Source: Petrolisthes cinctipes
Lineage: Eukaryota; Arthropoda; Malacostraca; Decapoda; Porcellanidae
Length of the DNA stretch: 64,000 nucleotides
Reading direction: 5' to 3'
NCBI GenBank assembly: GCA_033782935.1
Contig: JAWQEG010000630.1
Coordinates: 2,016,501-2,080,500 of the forward strand
Shown: piece by piece, positions 46,001-60,700 of the stretch
Layout: the number at the start of each line of letters is the position of its first letter
Numbering within the stretch: position 1 is the stretch's first letter
Notes under the pieces: generated by a model
Told to the model about the DNA's origin: nothing
Seen by the model: only the letters and a program-made list of their open reading frames with translations
Databases searched by the model: none
Made by a program: the position numbers and the translations under genes

Positions 46001-48279
46001 TAGCCTATATTTTGAAAATATTCTAGCACTGTGTAGGCATGTACAGATTGCTTCTGGGACCCCAAAATATTGAATTTTCGGGTGTTTTGAGCCTGAATTT
46101 GAGATATAAACGGGTACAGAAGATACATGCACATATTGACTTTGGGCATCTAAAATATCGATTTTCAGCATGTTTTGGCCCTGTATTTTGAAAATACTCT
46201 AACACTGAGGAGGCATGTACAGATTGCTTCTGGGACCCCAAAATATTGAATTTTCGGGTGTTTTGAGCCTGAATTTGAGATTTAAACGGGTACTGAAGAT
46301 GCATGCACATATCGACTTTTGTGCACCTAAAAGATCGATTTTCAGTATGTTTTGAGCATGTATTTTGAAAATACTCTAACACGGAGTAGGCATGTACAGA
46401 TCGCTTCTGGGACCCCTAAATATCGAATTTTCGGGTGTTTTGGGACTGAATTTGAGATATCGACTTTTTGGCACCTAAAAGATAGATTTTTAGCATGTTT
46501 TTAGCCTATATTTTGAAAATATTCTAGCACTGTACAGATTGCTTCTGGGACCCCAAAATATTGAATTTTCGGGTGTTTTGAGCCGGAATTTGAGATATAA
46601 ACGGGTACAGAAGATACATGCACATATTGACTTTGGGCACCAAAAATATCGATTTTCAGCATGCCTTGGGCCTGAATTTTGAAAATACTCTAACACGGAG
46701 TAGGCATGTACAGATCGCTTCTGGGACCCCAAAATATCGAATTTTCAGGTGTTTAGGGCCAGAATTTGAGATATAAACGGGTATAGAAGATGCATGCACA
46801 TATCGACTTTTGGGCACCTAAAAGATCGATTTTCAGTATGTTTTTGGCCTGTTTTTTGAAAATACTCTAACACGGAGTACAGATACCTTCTGGGACCTCT
46901 AAATATCGAATTTTCGGGTGTTTTGGGACTGAATTTGAGATATCGATTTTTTGGCACCTAAAATGTCGATTTTTAGCATGTTTTTAGCCTATATTTTGAA
47001 AATATTCTAGCACTGAGTAGGCATGTACAGATTGCTTCTGGGACCCCAAAATATTGAATTTTCGGGTGTTTTGAGCCTGAATTTGAAATATAAACGGGTA
47101 CAGAAGATACATGCACATATTGACTTTGGGCACCAAAAATATTGATTTTCAGCATGTTTTGGGCCTGAATTTTGAAAATACTCTAACACGGAGTAGGCAT
47201 GTACAGATCGCTTCTGGGACCCCAAAATATCGAATTTTCGGGTGTTTAGGGCCAGAATTTGAGATATAAACGGGTACAGAAGATGCATGCACATATCGAC
47301 TTTTGGGCACCTAAAAGATCAATTTTCAGTATGTTTTTGGCCTGTATTTTGAAAATACTCTAACACGGAGTAGGCATGTACAGATACCTTCTGGTACCTC
47401 TAAATATCGAATTTTCGGGAGTTATGGGACTGAATTTGAGATATAGATTTTTTGGCACCTATAATATCGATTTTTAGCATGTTTTTAGCCTATATTTTGA
47501 AAATATTCTAGCACTGTGTAGGCATGTACAGATTGCTTCTGGGACCCCAAAATATTGAATTTTTGGGTGTTTTGAGCCTGAATTTGATATATAAACGGGT
47601 ACAGAAGATACATGCACATATTGACTTTGGGCATCTAAAATATCGATTTTCAGCATGTTTTGGGCCTGTATTTTGAAAATACTCTAACACTGAGTAGGCA
47701 TGTACAGATTGCTTCTGGGACCCCAAAATATTGAATTTTCGGGTGTTTTGAGCCTGAATTTGAGATATAAACGGGTACTGAAGATGCATGCACATATCGA
47801 CTTTTGTGCATCTAAAAGATCGATTTTCAGTATGTTTTGAGCATGTATTTTGAAAATACTCTAACACGGAGTAGGCATGTACAGATCGCTTCTGGGACCC
47901 CTAAATATCGAATTTTCGGGTGTTTTGGGACTGAATTTGAGATATCGACTTTTTAGCACCTAAAAGATCGATTTTTAGCATGTTTTTAGCCTATATTTTG
48001 AAAATATTCTAGCACTGTACAGATTGCTTGTGGGACCCCAAAATATTGAATTTTCGGGTGTTTTGAGCCTGAATTTGAGATATAAACGGGTACAGAAGAT
48101 ACATGCACATATTGACTTTGGGCACCAAAAATATCGATTTTCAGCATGTTTTGGGCTTGAATTTTGAAAATACTCTAACACGGAGTAAGCATGTACAGAT
48201 CGCTTCTGGGACCCCAAAATATCGAATTTTCGGGTGTTTAGGGCCAGAATTTGAGATATAAACGGGTACAGAAGATGCA
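43076..48279 (-). repeat. 6-7-kb duplicated block, right copy
   Basis: Counterpart of about 35,930-42,264. It has the 1,308-bp unit once and keeps a 177-bp monomer that the left copy lost through the B/A chimera. It overlaps the start of the 5,946-bp duplication (45,859 onward), so the order of events is nested: the 6-7-kb duplication first, then the 5,946-bp one. The pentamer at 42,485-43,338 precedes it as an extra tandem copy. Confidence 0.8.
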
Positions 48280-51200
48280 TACACATATCGACTTTTGGGC
48301 ACCTAAAAGATCGATTTTCAGTATGTTTTTGGCCTGTATTTTGAAAATACTCTAACACAGAGTAGGCATGTACAGATACCTTCTGGGACCCCTAAATATC
48401 GAATTTTCGGGTGTTTTGGGACTGAATTTGAGATATCGACTTTTTAGCACCTAAAAGATCGATTTTTAGCATGTTTTTAGCCTATATTTTGAAAATATTC
48501 TAGCACTGAGTAGGCATGTACAGATTGCTTCTGGGACCCCAGAATATTGAATTTTAGGGTTTTTTGAGCCTGAATTTGAGATATAAACGGGTACAGAAGA
48601 TACATGCACATATTGACTTTGGGCATCTAAAATATCGATTTTCAGCATGTTTTGGGCCTGTATTTTGAAAATACTCTAACACTGAGTAGGCATGTACAGA
48701 TTGCTTCTGGGACCCCAAAATATTGAATTTTCGGGTGTTTTGAGCCTGAATTTGAGATATAAACGGGTACTGAAGATGCATGCACATATCGACTTTTGTG
48801 CACCTAAAAGATCGATTTTCAGTATGTTTTGAGCATGTATTTTGAAAATACTCTAACACGGAGTAGGCATGTACAGATCGCTTCTGGGACCCCTAAATAT
48901 CGAATTTTCGGGTGTTTTGGAACTGAATTTGAGATATCGACTTTTTGGCACCTAAAAGATCGATTTTTAGCATGTTTTAAGCCTATATTTTGAAAATATT
49001 CTAGCACTGTACAGATTGCTTCTGGGACCCCAAAATATTGAATTTTCAGGTGTTTTGAGCCGGAATTTGAGATATAAACGGGTACAGAAGATACATGCAC
49101 ATATTGACTTTGGGCACCAAAAATATCGATTTTCAGCATGCTTTGGGCCTGAATTTTGAAAATACTCTAACACGGAGTAGGCATGTACAGATCGCTTCTG
49201 GGACCCCAAAATATCGAATTTTCAGGTGTTTAGGGCCAGAATTTGAGATATAAACGGGTATAGAAGATGCATGCACATATCGACTTTTGGGCACCTAAAA
49301 GATCGATTTTCAGTATGTTTTTGGCCTGTTTTTTGAAAATACTCTAACACGGAGTACAGATACCTTCTGGTACCTCTAAATATCGAATTTTCGGGAGTTA
49401 TTTGACTGAATTTGAGATATAGATTTTTTGGCACCTATAATATCGATTTTTAGCATGTTTTTAGCCTATATTTTGAAAATATTCTAGCACTGTGTAGGCA
49501 TGTACAGATTGCTTCTGGGACCCCAAAATATTGAATTTTCGGGTGTTTTGAGCCTGAATTTGATATATAAACGGGTACAGAAGATACATGCACATATTGA
49601 CTTTAGGCATCTAAAATATCGATTTTCAGCATGTTTTGGGCCTGTATTTTGAAAATACTCTAACACTGAGTAGGCATGTACAGATTGCTTCTTGGACCCC
49701 AAAATATTGAATTTTCGGGTGTTTTGAGCCTGAATTTGAGATATAAACGGGTACTGAAGATGCATGCACATATCGACTTTTGTGCACCTAAAAGATCGAT
49801 TTTCAGTATGTTTTGAGCATGTATTTTGAAAATACTCTAACACGGAGTAGGCATGTACAGATCGCTTCTGGGACCCATAAATATCGAATTTTCGGGTGTT
49901 TTGGGACTGAATTTGAGATATCGACTTTTTGGCACCTAAAAGATCGATTTTTAGCATGTTTTTAGCCTATATTTTGAAAATATTCTAGCACTGTACAGAT
50001 TGCTTCTGGGACCCCAAAATATTGAATTTTCGGGTGTTTTGAGCCTGAATTTGAGATATAAACGGGTACAGAAGATACATGCACATATTGACTTTGGGCA
50101 CCAAAAATATCGATTTTCAGCATGTTTTGGGCTTGAATTTTGAAAATACTCTAACACGGAGTAAGCATGTACAGATCGCTTCTGGGACCCCAAAATATCG
50201 AATTTTCGGGTGTTTAGGGCCAGAATTTGAGATATAAACGGGTACAGAAGATGCATACACATATCGACTTTTGGGCACCTAAAAGATCGATTTTCAGTAT
50301 GTTTTTGGCCTGTATTTTGAAAATACTCTAACACAGAGTAGGCATGTACAGATACCTTCTGGGACCTCTAAATATCGAATTTTCGGGTGTTTTGGGACTG
50401 AATTTGAGATATCGATTTTTTGGCACCTAAAATGTCGATTTTTAGCATGTTTTTAGCCTATATTTTGAAAATATTCTAGCACTGAGTAGGGATGTACAGA
50501 TTGCTTCTGGGACCCCAAAATATTGAATTTTCGGGTGTTTTGAGACTGAATTTGAAATATAAACGGGTACAGAAGATACATGCACATATTGACTTTGGGC
50601 ACCAAAAATATTGATTTTCAGCATGTTTTGGGCCTGAATTTTGAAAATACTCTAACACGGAGTAGGCATGTACAGATCGCTTCTGGGACCCCAAAATATC
50701 GAATTTTCGGGTGTTTAGGGCCAGAATTTGAGATATAAACGGGTACAGAAGATGCATGCACATATCGACTTTTGGGCACCTAAAAGATCGATTTTCAGTA
50801 TGTTTTTGGCCTGTACTTTGAAAATACTCTAACACGGAGTAGGCATGTACAGATACCTTCTGGTACCTCTAAATATCGAATTTTCGGGAGTTATGGGACT
50901 GAATTTGAGATATAGATTTTTTGGCACCTATAATATCGATTTTCAGCATGTTTTTAGCCTATATTTTGAAAATATTCTAGCACTGTGTAGGCATGTACAG
51001 ATTGCTTCTGGGACCCCAAAATATTGAATTTTCGGGTGTTTTGAGCCTGAATTTGATATATAAACGGGTACAGAAGATACATGCACATATTGACTTTGGG
51101 CATCTAAAATATCGATTTTCAGCATGTTTTGGGCCTGTTTTTTGAAAATACTCTAACACTGAGTAGGCATGTACAGATTGCTTCTTGGACCCCAAAATAT

Positions 51201-51804
51201 TGAATTTTCGGGTGTTTTGAGCCTGAATTTGAGATATAAACGGGTACTGAAGATGCATGCACATTTCGACTTTTGTGCACCTAAAAGATCGATTTTCAGT
51301 ATGTTTTGAGCATGTATTTTGAAAATACTCTAACACGGAGTAGGGATGTACAGATCGCTTCTGGGACCCCTAAATATCGAATTTTCGGGTGTTTTGGGAC
51401 TGAATTTGAGATATCGACTTTTTGGCACCGAAAAGATCGATTTTTAGCATGTTTTTAGCCTATATTTTGAAAATATTCTAGCACTGTACAGATTGCTTCT
51501 GGGACCCCAAAATATTGAATTTTCGGGTGTTTTGAGCCTGAATTTGAGATATAAACGGGTACAGAAGATACATGCACATATTGACTTTGGGCACCAAAAA
51601 TATCGATTTTCAGCATGTTTTGGGCCTGAATTTTGAAAATACTCTAACACGGAGTAAGCATGTACAGATCGCTTCTGGGACCCCAAAATATCGAATTTTC
51701 GGGTGTTTAGGGCCAGAATTTGAGATATAAACGGGTACAGAAGATGCATACACATATCGACTTTTGGGCACCTAAAAGATCGATTTTCAGTATGTTTTTG
51801 GCCT
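45859..51804 (-). repeat. 5,946-bp tandem duplication, copy 1
   Basis: Every landmark recurs 5,946 bp downstream: 46,023 and 51,969; 46,490 and 52,436; 47,508 and 53,454; 48,554 and 54,500; 49,951 and 55,897; 51,444 and 57,390. The left edge is set by GGCCTCTATTTTG (45,85x) against GGCCTGTATTTTG (51,80x). I noticed only a handful of differences across nearly 6 kb: GACCCATAAATATCG near 49,872, TTTCAGCATG near 50,941, GGCACCGAAAAG near 51,424 and one in the T run near 46,857. Confidence 0.92.
47370..51440 (-). repeat. Internal triplicated sub-block (1,976- and 1,493-bp spacing)
   Basis: A distinctive variant, CTTCTGGTACCTCTAAATATC followed by TTCGGGAGTTAT and GAGATATAGATTTTTTGG, appears near 47,391, 49,367 and 50,860. 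The following monomers also match between these places (47,508 and 49,484; 49,951 and 51,444). A third level of tandem amplification is therefore nested within the 5,946-bp unit and was copied with it (near 53,337, 55,313 and 56,806). The copy near 49,390 has GTTATTTGACTG instead of GTTATGGGACTG. Confidence 0.8.
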
Positions 51805-54800
51805 GTATTTTGAAAATACTCTAACACGGAGTAGGCATGTACAGATACCTTCTGGGACCTCTAAATATCGAATTTTCGGGTGTTTTGGGACTGAATTTGA
51901 GATATCGATTTTTTGGCACCTAAAATGTCGATTTTTAGCATGTTTTTAGCCTATATTTTGAAAATATTCTAGCACTGTGTAGGCATGTACAGATTGCTTC
52001 TGGGACCCCAAAATATTGAATTTTCGGGTGTTTTGAGCCTGAATTTGAGATATAAACGGGTACAGAAGATACATGCACATATTGACTTTGGGCATCTAAA
52101 ATATCGATTTTCAGCATGTTTTGGCCCTGTATTTTGAAAATACTCTAACACTGAGGAGGCATGTACAGATTGCTTCTGGGACCCCAAAATATTGAATTTT
52201 CGGGTGTTTTGAGCCTGAATTTGAGATTTAAACGGGTACTGAAGATGCATGCACATATCGACTTTTGTGCACCTAAAAGATCGATTTTCAGTATGTTTTG
52301 AGCATGTATTTTGAAAATACTCTAACACGGAGTAGGCATGTACAGATCGCTTCTGGGACCCCTAAATATCGAATTTTCGGGTGTTTTGGGACTGAATTTG
52401 AGATATCGACTTTTTGGCACCTAAAAGATAGATTTTTAGCATGTTTTTAGCCTATATTTTGAAAATATTCTAGCACTGTACAGATTGCTTCTGGGACCCC
52501 AAAATATTGAATTTTCGGGTGTTTTGAGCCGGAATTTGAGATATAAACGGGTACAGAAGATACATGCACATATTGACTTTGGGCACCAAAAATATCGATT
52601 TTCAGCATGCCTTGGGCCTGAATTTTGAAAATACTCTAACACGGAGTAGGCATGTACAGATCGCTTCTGGGACCCCAAAATATCGAATTTTCAGGTGTTT
52701 AGGGCCAGAATTTGAGATATAAACGGGTATAGAAGATGCATGCACATATCGACTTTTGGGCACCTAAAAGATCGATTTTCAGTATGTTTTTGGCCTGTTT
52801 TTTTAAAATACTCTAACACGGAGTACAGATACCTTCTGGGACCTCTAAATATCGAATTTTCGGGTGTTTTGGGACTGAATTTGAGATATCGATTTTTTGG
52901 CACCTAAAATGTCGATTTTTAGCATGTTTTTAGCCTATATTTTGAAAATATTCTAGCACTGAGTAGGCATGTACAGATTGCTTCTGGGACCCCAAAATAT
53001 TGAATTTTCGGGTGTTTTGAGCCTGAATTTGAAATATAAACGGGTACAGAAGATACATGCACATATTGACTTTGGGCACCAAAAATATTGATTTTCAGCA
53101 TGTTTTGGGCCTGAATTTTGAAAATACTCTAACACGGAGTAGGCATGTACAGATCGCTTCTGGGACCCCAAAATATCGAATTTTCGGGTGTTTAGGGCCA
53201 GAATTTGAGATATAAACGGGTACAGAAGATGCATGCACATATCGACTTTTGGGCACCTAAAAGATCAATTTTCAGTATGTTTTTGGCCTGTATTTTGAAA
53301 ATACTCTAACACGGAGTAGGCATGTACAGATACCTTCTGGTACCTCTAAATATCGAATTTTCGGGAGTTATGGGACTGAATTTGAGATATAGATTTTTTG
53401 GCACCTATAATATCGATTTTTAGCATGTTTTTAGCCTATATTTTGAAAATATTCTAGCACTGTGTAGGCATGTACAGATTGCTTCTGGGACCCCAAAATA
53501 TTGAATTTTTGGGTGTTTTGAGCCTGAATTTGATATATAAACGGGTACAGAAGATACATGCACATATTGACTTTGGGCATCTAAAATATCGATTTTCAGC
53601 ATGTTTTGGGCCTGTATTTTGAAAATACTCTAACACTGAGTAGGCATGTACAGATTGCTTCTGGGACCCCAAAATATTGAATTTTCGGGTGTTTTGAGCC
53701 TGAATTTGAGATATAAACGGGTACTGAAGATGCATGCACATATCGACTTTTGTGCATCTAAAAGATCGATTTTCAGTATGTTTTGAGCATGTATTTTGAA
53801 AATACTCTAACACGGAGTAGGCATGTACAGATCGCTTCTGGGACCCCTAAATATCGAATTTTCGGGTGTTTTGGGACTGAATTTGAGATATCGACTTTTT
53901 AGCACCTAAAAGATCGATTTTTAGCATGTTTTTAGCCTATATTTTGAAAATATTCTAGCACTGTACAGATTGCTTGTGGGACCCCAAAATATTGAATTTT
54001 CGGGTGTTTTGAGCCTGAATTTGAGATATAAACGGGTACAGAAGATACATGCACATATTGACTTTGGGCACCAAAAATATCGATTTTCAGCATGTTTTGG
54101 GCTTGAATTTTGAAAATACTCTAACACGGAGTAAGCATGTACAGATCGCTTCTGGGACCCCAAAATATCGAATTTTCGGGTGTTTAGGGCCAGAATTTGA
54201 GATATAAACGGGTACAGAAGATGCATACACATATCGACTTTTGGGCACCTAAAAGATCGATTTTCAGTATGTTTTTGGCCTGTATTTTGAAAATACTCTA
54301 ACACAGAGTAGGCATGTACAGATACCTTCTGGGACCCCTAAATATCGAATTTTCGGGTGTTTTGGGACTGAATTTGAGATATCGACTTTTTAGCACCTAA
54401 AAGATCGATTTTTAGCATGTTTTTAGCCTATATTTTGAAAATATTCTAGCACTGAGTAGGCATGTACAGATTGCTTCTGGGACCCCAGAATATTGAATTT
54501 TAGGGTTTTTTGAGCCTGAATTTGAGATATAAACGGGTACAGAAGATACATGCACATATTGACTTTGGGCATCTAAAATATCGATTTTCAGCATGTTTTG
54601 GGCCTGTATTTTGAAAATACTCTAACACTGAGTAGGCATGTACAGATTGCTTCTGGGACCCCAAAATATTGAATTTTCGGGTGTTTTGAGCCTGAATTTG
54701 AGATATAAACGGGTACTGAAGATGCATGCACATATCGACTTTTGTGCACCTAAAAGATCGATTTTCAGTATGTTTTGAGCATGTATTTTGAAAATACTCT

Positions 54801-57750
54801 AACACGGAGTAGGCATGTACAGATCGCTTCTGGGACCCCTAAATATCGAATTTTCGGGTGTTTTGGAACTGAATTTGAGATATCGACTTTTTGGCACCTA
54901 AAAGATCGATTTTTAGCATGTTTTAAGCCTATATTTTGAAAATATTCTAGCACTGTACAGATTGCTTCTGGGACCCCAAAATATTGAATTTTCAGGTGTT
55001 TTGAGCCGGAATTTGAGATATAAACGGGTACAGAAGATACATGCACATATTGACTTTGGGCACCAAAAATATCGATTTTCAGCATGCTTTGGGCCTGAAT
55101 TTTGAAAATACTCTAACACGGAGTAGGCATGTACAGATCGCTTCTGGGACCCCAAAATATCGAATTTTCAGGTGTTTAGGGCCAGAATTTGAGATATAAA
55201 CGGGTATAGAAGATGCATGCACATATCGACTTTTGGGCACCTAAAAGATCGATTTTCAGTATGTTTTTGGCCTGTTTTTTGAAAATACTCTAACACGGAG
55301 TACAGATACCTTCTGGTACCTCTAAATATCGAATTTTCGGGAGTTATTTGACTGAATTTGAGATATAGATTTTTTGGCACCTATAATATCGATTTTTAGC
55401 ATGTTTTTAGCCTATATTTTGAAAATATTCTAGCACTGTGTAGGCATGTACAGATTGCTTCTGGGACCCCAAAATATTGAATTTTCGGGTGTTTTGAGCC
55501 TGAATTTGATATATAAACGGGTACAGAAGATACATGCACATATTGACTTTAGGCATCTAAAATATCGATTTTCAGCATGTTTTGGGCCTGTATTTTGAAA
55601 ATACTCTAACACTGAGTAGGCATGTACAGATTGCTTCTTGGACCCCAAAATATTGAATTTTCGGGTGTTTTGAGCCTGAATTTGAGATATAAACGGGTAC
55701 TGAAGATGCATGCACATATCGACTTTTGTGCACCTAAAAGATCGATTTTCAGTATGTTTTGAGCATGTATTTTGAAAATACTCTAACACGGAGTAGGCAT
55801 GTACAGATCGCTTCTGGGACCCCTAAATATCGAATTTTCGGGTGTTTTGGGACTGAATTTGAGATATCGACTTTTTGGCACCTAAAAGATCGATTTTTAG
55901 CATGTTTTTAGCCTATATTTTGAAAATATTCTAGCACTGTACAGATTGCTTCTGGGACCCCAAAATATTGAATTTTCGGGTGTTTTGAGCCTGAATTTGA
56001 GATATAAACGGGTACAGAAGATACATGCACATATTGACTTTGGGCACCAAAAATATCGATTTTCAGCATGTTTTGGGCTTGAATTTTGAAAATACTCTAA
56101 CACGGAGTAAGCATGTACAGATCGCTTCTGGGACCCCAAAATATCGAATTTTCGGGTGTTTAGGGCCAGAATTTGAGATATAAACGGGTACAGAAGATGC
56201 ATACACATATCGACTTTTGGGCACCTAAAAGATCGATTTTCAGTATGTTTTTGGCCTGTATTTTGAAAATACTCTAACACAGAGTAGGCATGTACAGATA
56301 CCTTCTGGGACCTCTAAATATCGAATTTTCGGGTGTTTTGGGACTGAATTTGAGATATCGATTTTTTGGCACCTAAAATGTCGATTTTTAGCATGTTTTT
56401 AGCCTATATTTTGAAAATATTCTAGCACTGAGTAGGGATGTACAGATTGCTTCTGGGACCCCAAAATATTGAATTTTCGGGTGTTTTGAGACTGAATTTG
56501 AAATATAAACGGGTACAGAAGATACATGCACATATTGACTTTGGGCACCAAAAATATTGATTTTCAGCATGTTTTGGGCCTGAATTTTGAAAATACTCTA
56601 ACACGGAGTAGGCATGTACAGATCGCTTCTGGGACCCCAAAATATCGAATTTTCGGGTGTTTAGGGCCAGAATTTGAGATATAAACGGGTACAGAAGATG
56701 CATGCACATATCGACTTTTGGGCACCTAAAAGATCGATTTTCAGTATGTTTTTGGCCTGTACTTTGAAAATACTCTAACACGGAGTAGGCATGTACAGAT
56801 ACCTTCTGGTACCTCTAAATATCGAATTTTCGGGAGTTATGGGACTGAATTTGAGATATAGATTTTTTGGCACCTATAATATCGATTTTTAGCATGTTTT
56901 TAGCCTATATTTTGAAAATATTCTAGCACTGTGTAGGCATGTACAGATTGCTTCTGGGACCCCAAAATATTGAATTTTCGGGTGTTTTGAGCCTGAATTT
57001 GATATATAAACGGGTACAGAAGATACATGCACATATTGACTTTGGGCATCTAAAATATCGATTTTCAGCATGTTTTGGGCCTGTTTTTTGAAAATACTCT
57101 AACACTGAGTAGGCATGTACAGATTGCTTCTTGGACCCCAAAATATTGAATTTTCGGGTGTTTTGAGCCTGAATTTGAGATATAAACGGGTACTGAAGAT
57201 GCATGCACATTTCGACTTTTGTGCACCTAAAAGATCGATTTTCAGTATGTTTTGAGCATGTATTTTGAAAATACTCTAACACGGAGTAGGGATGTACAGA
57301 TCGCTTCTGGGACCCCTAAATATCGAATTTTCGGGTGTTTTGGGACTGAATTTGAGATATCGACTTTTTGGCACCTAAAAGATCGATTTTTAGCATGTTT
57401 TTAGCCTATATTTTGAAAATATTCTAGCACTGTACAGATTGCTTCTGGGACCCCAAAATATTGAATTTTCGGGTGTTTTGAGCCTGAATTTGAGATATAA
57501 ACGGGTACAGAAGATACATGCACATATTGACTTTGGGCACCAAAAATATCGATTTTCAGCATGTTTTGGGCCTGAATTTTGAAAATACTCTAACACGGAG
57601 TAAGCATGTACAGATCGCTTCTGGGACCCCAAAATATCGAATTTTCGGGTGTTTAGGGCCAGAATTTGAGATATAAACGGGTACAGAAGATGCATACACA
57701 TATCGACTTTTGGGCACCTAAAAGATCGATTTTCAGTATGTTTTTGGCCT
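51805..57750 (-). repeat. 5,946-bp tandem duplication, copy 2
   Basis: Direct tandem copy of the preceding block, joined without a gap. Similarity fails just past 57,770, where AACACAGAGTAGG replaces AACACGGAGTAGG. The near-identity implies a very recent duplication or gene-conversion-like homogenisation; a collapsed or duplicated assembly path is the technical alternative. Copy 2 has GTTTTTTTAAAATAC near 52,800, where copy 1 has GTTTTTTGAAAATAC. Confidence 0.92.
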
Positions 57751-60700
57751 GTATTTTGAAAATACTCTAACACAGAGTAGGCATGTACAGATACCTTCTG
57801 GGACCTCTAAATATCGAATTTTCGGGTGTTTTGTGACTGAATTTGAGATATCGATTTTTTGGCACCTAAAATGTCGATTTTTAGCATGTTTTTAGCCTAT
57901 ATTTTGAAAATATTCTAGCACTGTGTAGGCATGTACAGATTGCTTCTGGGACCCCAAAATATTGAATTTTCGGGTGTTTTGAGCCTGAATTTGAGATATA
58001 AACGGGTACAGAAGATACATGCACATATTGACTTTAGGCATCTAAAATATCGATTTTCAGCATGTTTTGGGCCTGTATTTTGAAAATACTCTAACACGGA
58101 GTAGGCATGTACAGATTGCTTCTGGGACCCCAAAATATTGAATTTTCGGGTGTTTTGAGCCTGAATTTGAGATATAAACGGGTACTGAAGATGCATGCAC
58201 ATATCGACTTTTGTGCACCTAAAAGATCGATTTTCAGTATGTTTTGAGCATGTATTTTGAAAATACTCTAACACGGAGTAGGCATGTACAGATCGCTTCT
58301 GGGGCCCCTAAATATCGAATTTTCGGGTGTTTTGGGACTGAATTTGAGATATCGACTTTTTGGCACCTAAATGATCGATTTTTAGCATGTTTTTAGCCTA
58401 TATTTTGAAAATATTCTAGCACTGAGTAGGCATGTACAGATTGCTTCTGAGACCCCAAAATATTGAGTTTTTGGGTGTTTTGAGCCTGAATTTGAGATAT
58501 AAACGGGTACAGAAGATACATGCACATATTGACTTTGGGCACCAAAAATATCGATTTTCAGCATGTTTTGGGCCTGAATTTTGAAAATACTCTAACACGG
58601 AGTAGGCATATACACATCGCTTCTGGGACCCCAAAATATCGAATTTTCGGGTGTTTAGGGCCAGAATTTGAGATATAAACGGGTACAGAAGATGCATGCA
58701 CATATCGACTTTTGGGCACCTGAAAGATCGATTTTCAGTATGTTTTTGGCCTGTATTTTAAAAATACTCTAACACGGAGTAGGCATGTACAGATACCTTC
58801 TGGGACCTCTAAATATCGAATTTTCGGGTGTTTTGGGACTGAATTTGAGATATCGATTTATTGGCACCTAAAATGTCGATTTTTAGCATGTTTTTCGCCT
58901 ATATTTTTAAAATATTCTAGCACTGTGTAGGCATGTACAGATTGCTTCTGGGACCCCAAAATATTGAATTTTCGGGTGTTTTGAGCCTAAATTTGAGATA
59001 TAAACGGGTACAGAAGATACATGCACATATTGACTTTGGGCATCTATAATATCGATTTTCAGCATGTTTTGGGCCTGTATTTTGAAAATACTCTGACACT
59101 GAGTAGGCATGTACAGATTGCTTCTGGGACCCTAAAATATTGAATTTTCGGGTGTTTTGAGCCTGAATTTGTGATATAAACGGGTACTGAAGATGCATGC
59201 ACATATCGACTTTTGTGCACCTAAAAGATCGATTTTCAGTATGTTTTGAGCATGTATTTTGAAAATACTCTAACACGGAGTAGGCATGTACAGATCGCTT
59301 CTGGGACCCCTAAATATTGAATTTTCGGGTGTTATGGGACTGAATTTGAGATATCGATTTTTTGGCACCTATAATATCGGTTTTTAGCATGTTTTTAGCC
59401 TATATTTTGAAAATATTCTAGCACTGAGTAGGCATTTACAGATTGCTTCTGGGACCCCAAAATATTGAATTTTCGGGAGTTTTGAGCCTGAATTTGAGAT
59501 ATAAACGGGTACAGAAGATACATGCACATATTGACTATGGGCATCTAAAATATCGATTTTCAGCATGTTTTGGGCCTGTATTTTGAAAATACTCTAACAC
59601 TGAGTAGGCATGTACAGATTGCTTCTGGGACCCCAAAATATTGAATTTTCGGGTGTTTTGACTCTGAATTTGAGATATAAACGGGTACTGAAGATGCATG
59701 CACATATTGACTTTTGTGCACCTAAAAGATCGATTTTCAGTATGTTTTGAGCATGTATTTTGAAAATACTCTAACACGGAGTAGGCATGTACAGATCGCT
59801 TCTGGGACCCCTAAATATCGAATTTTCGGGTGTTTTGGGACTGAAATTGAGATATCGACTTTTTGGCACCTAAAAGATCGTTTTTTAGCATGTTTTTTGC
59901 CTATATTTTGAAAATATTCTAGCACTGAGTAGGCATGTACAGATTGCTTCTGGGACCCCAAAATATTGATTTTTCGGGTGTTTTGAGCCTGAATTTGAGA
60001 TATAAACGGGTACAGAAGATACATGCACATATTGACTTTGGGCACCAAAAATATCGGTTTTCAGCATGTTTTGGGCCTGAATTTTGAATATACTCTAACA
60101 CGGAGTAGGCATGAACAGATCGCTTCTGGGACCCCAAAATATCGAATTTTCGGGGGTTTAGGGCCAGAATTTGAGATATAAACGGGTACAGAAGATGCAT
60201 GCACATATCCGATAGACTTTGGGGCACCTAAAAGATCGATTTTCAGTATGTTTTTGGCCTGTATTTTGAAAATACTCTAACAAGAATTAGGCATGTACAG
60301 ATACCTTCTGGGACCTCTAAATATCGAATTTTCGGGTGTTTTGGGACTGAATTTGATATATCGATTTTTTGGCACCTAAAATGTCGATTTTTAGCATGTT
60401 TTTAGCCTATATTTTGAAAATATTATAGCACTGTGTAGGCATGTACAGATTGCTTCTGGGACCCCAAAATATTGAATTTTCGGGTGTTTTGAGCCTGAAT
60501 TTGAGATATAAACGGGTACAGAAGATACATACACATATTGACTTTGGGCATCTAAAATATCGATTTTCAGCATGTTTTGGGCCTGTATTTTGAAAATACT
60601 CTAACACTGTACAGATTGCTTCTGGGACCCCAAAATATTGAATTTTCGGGTGTTTTGAGCCTGAATTTGAGATATAAACGGGTACAGAAGATACATGCAC

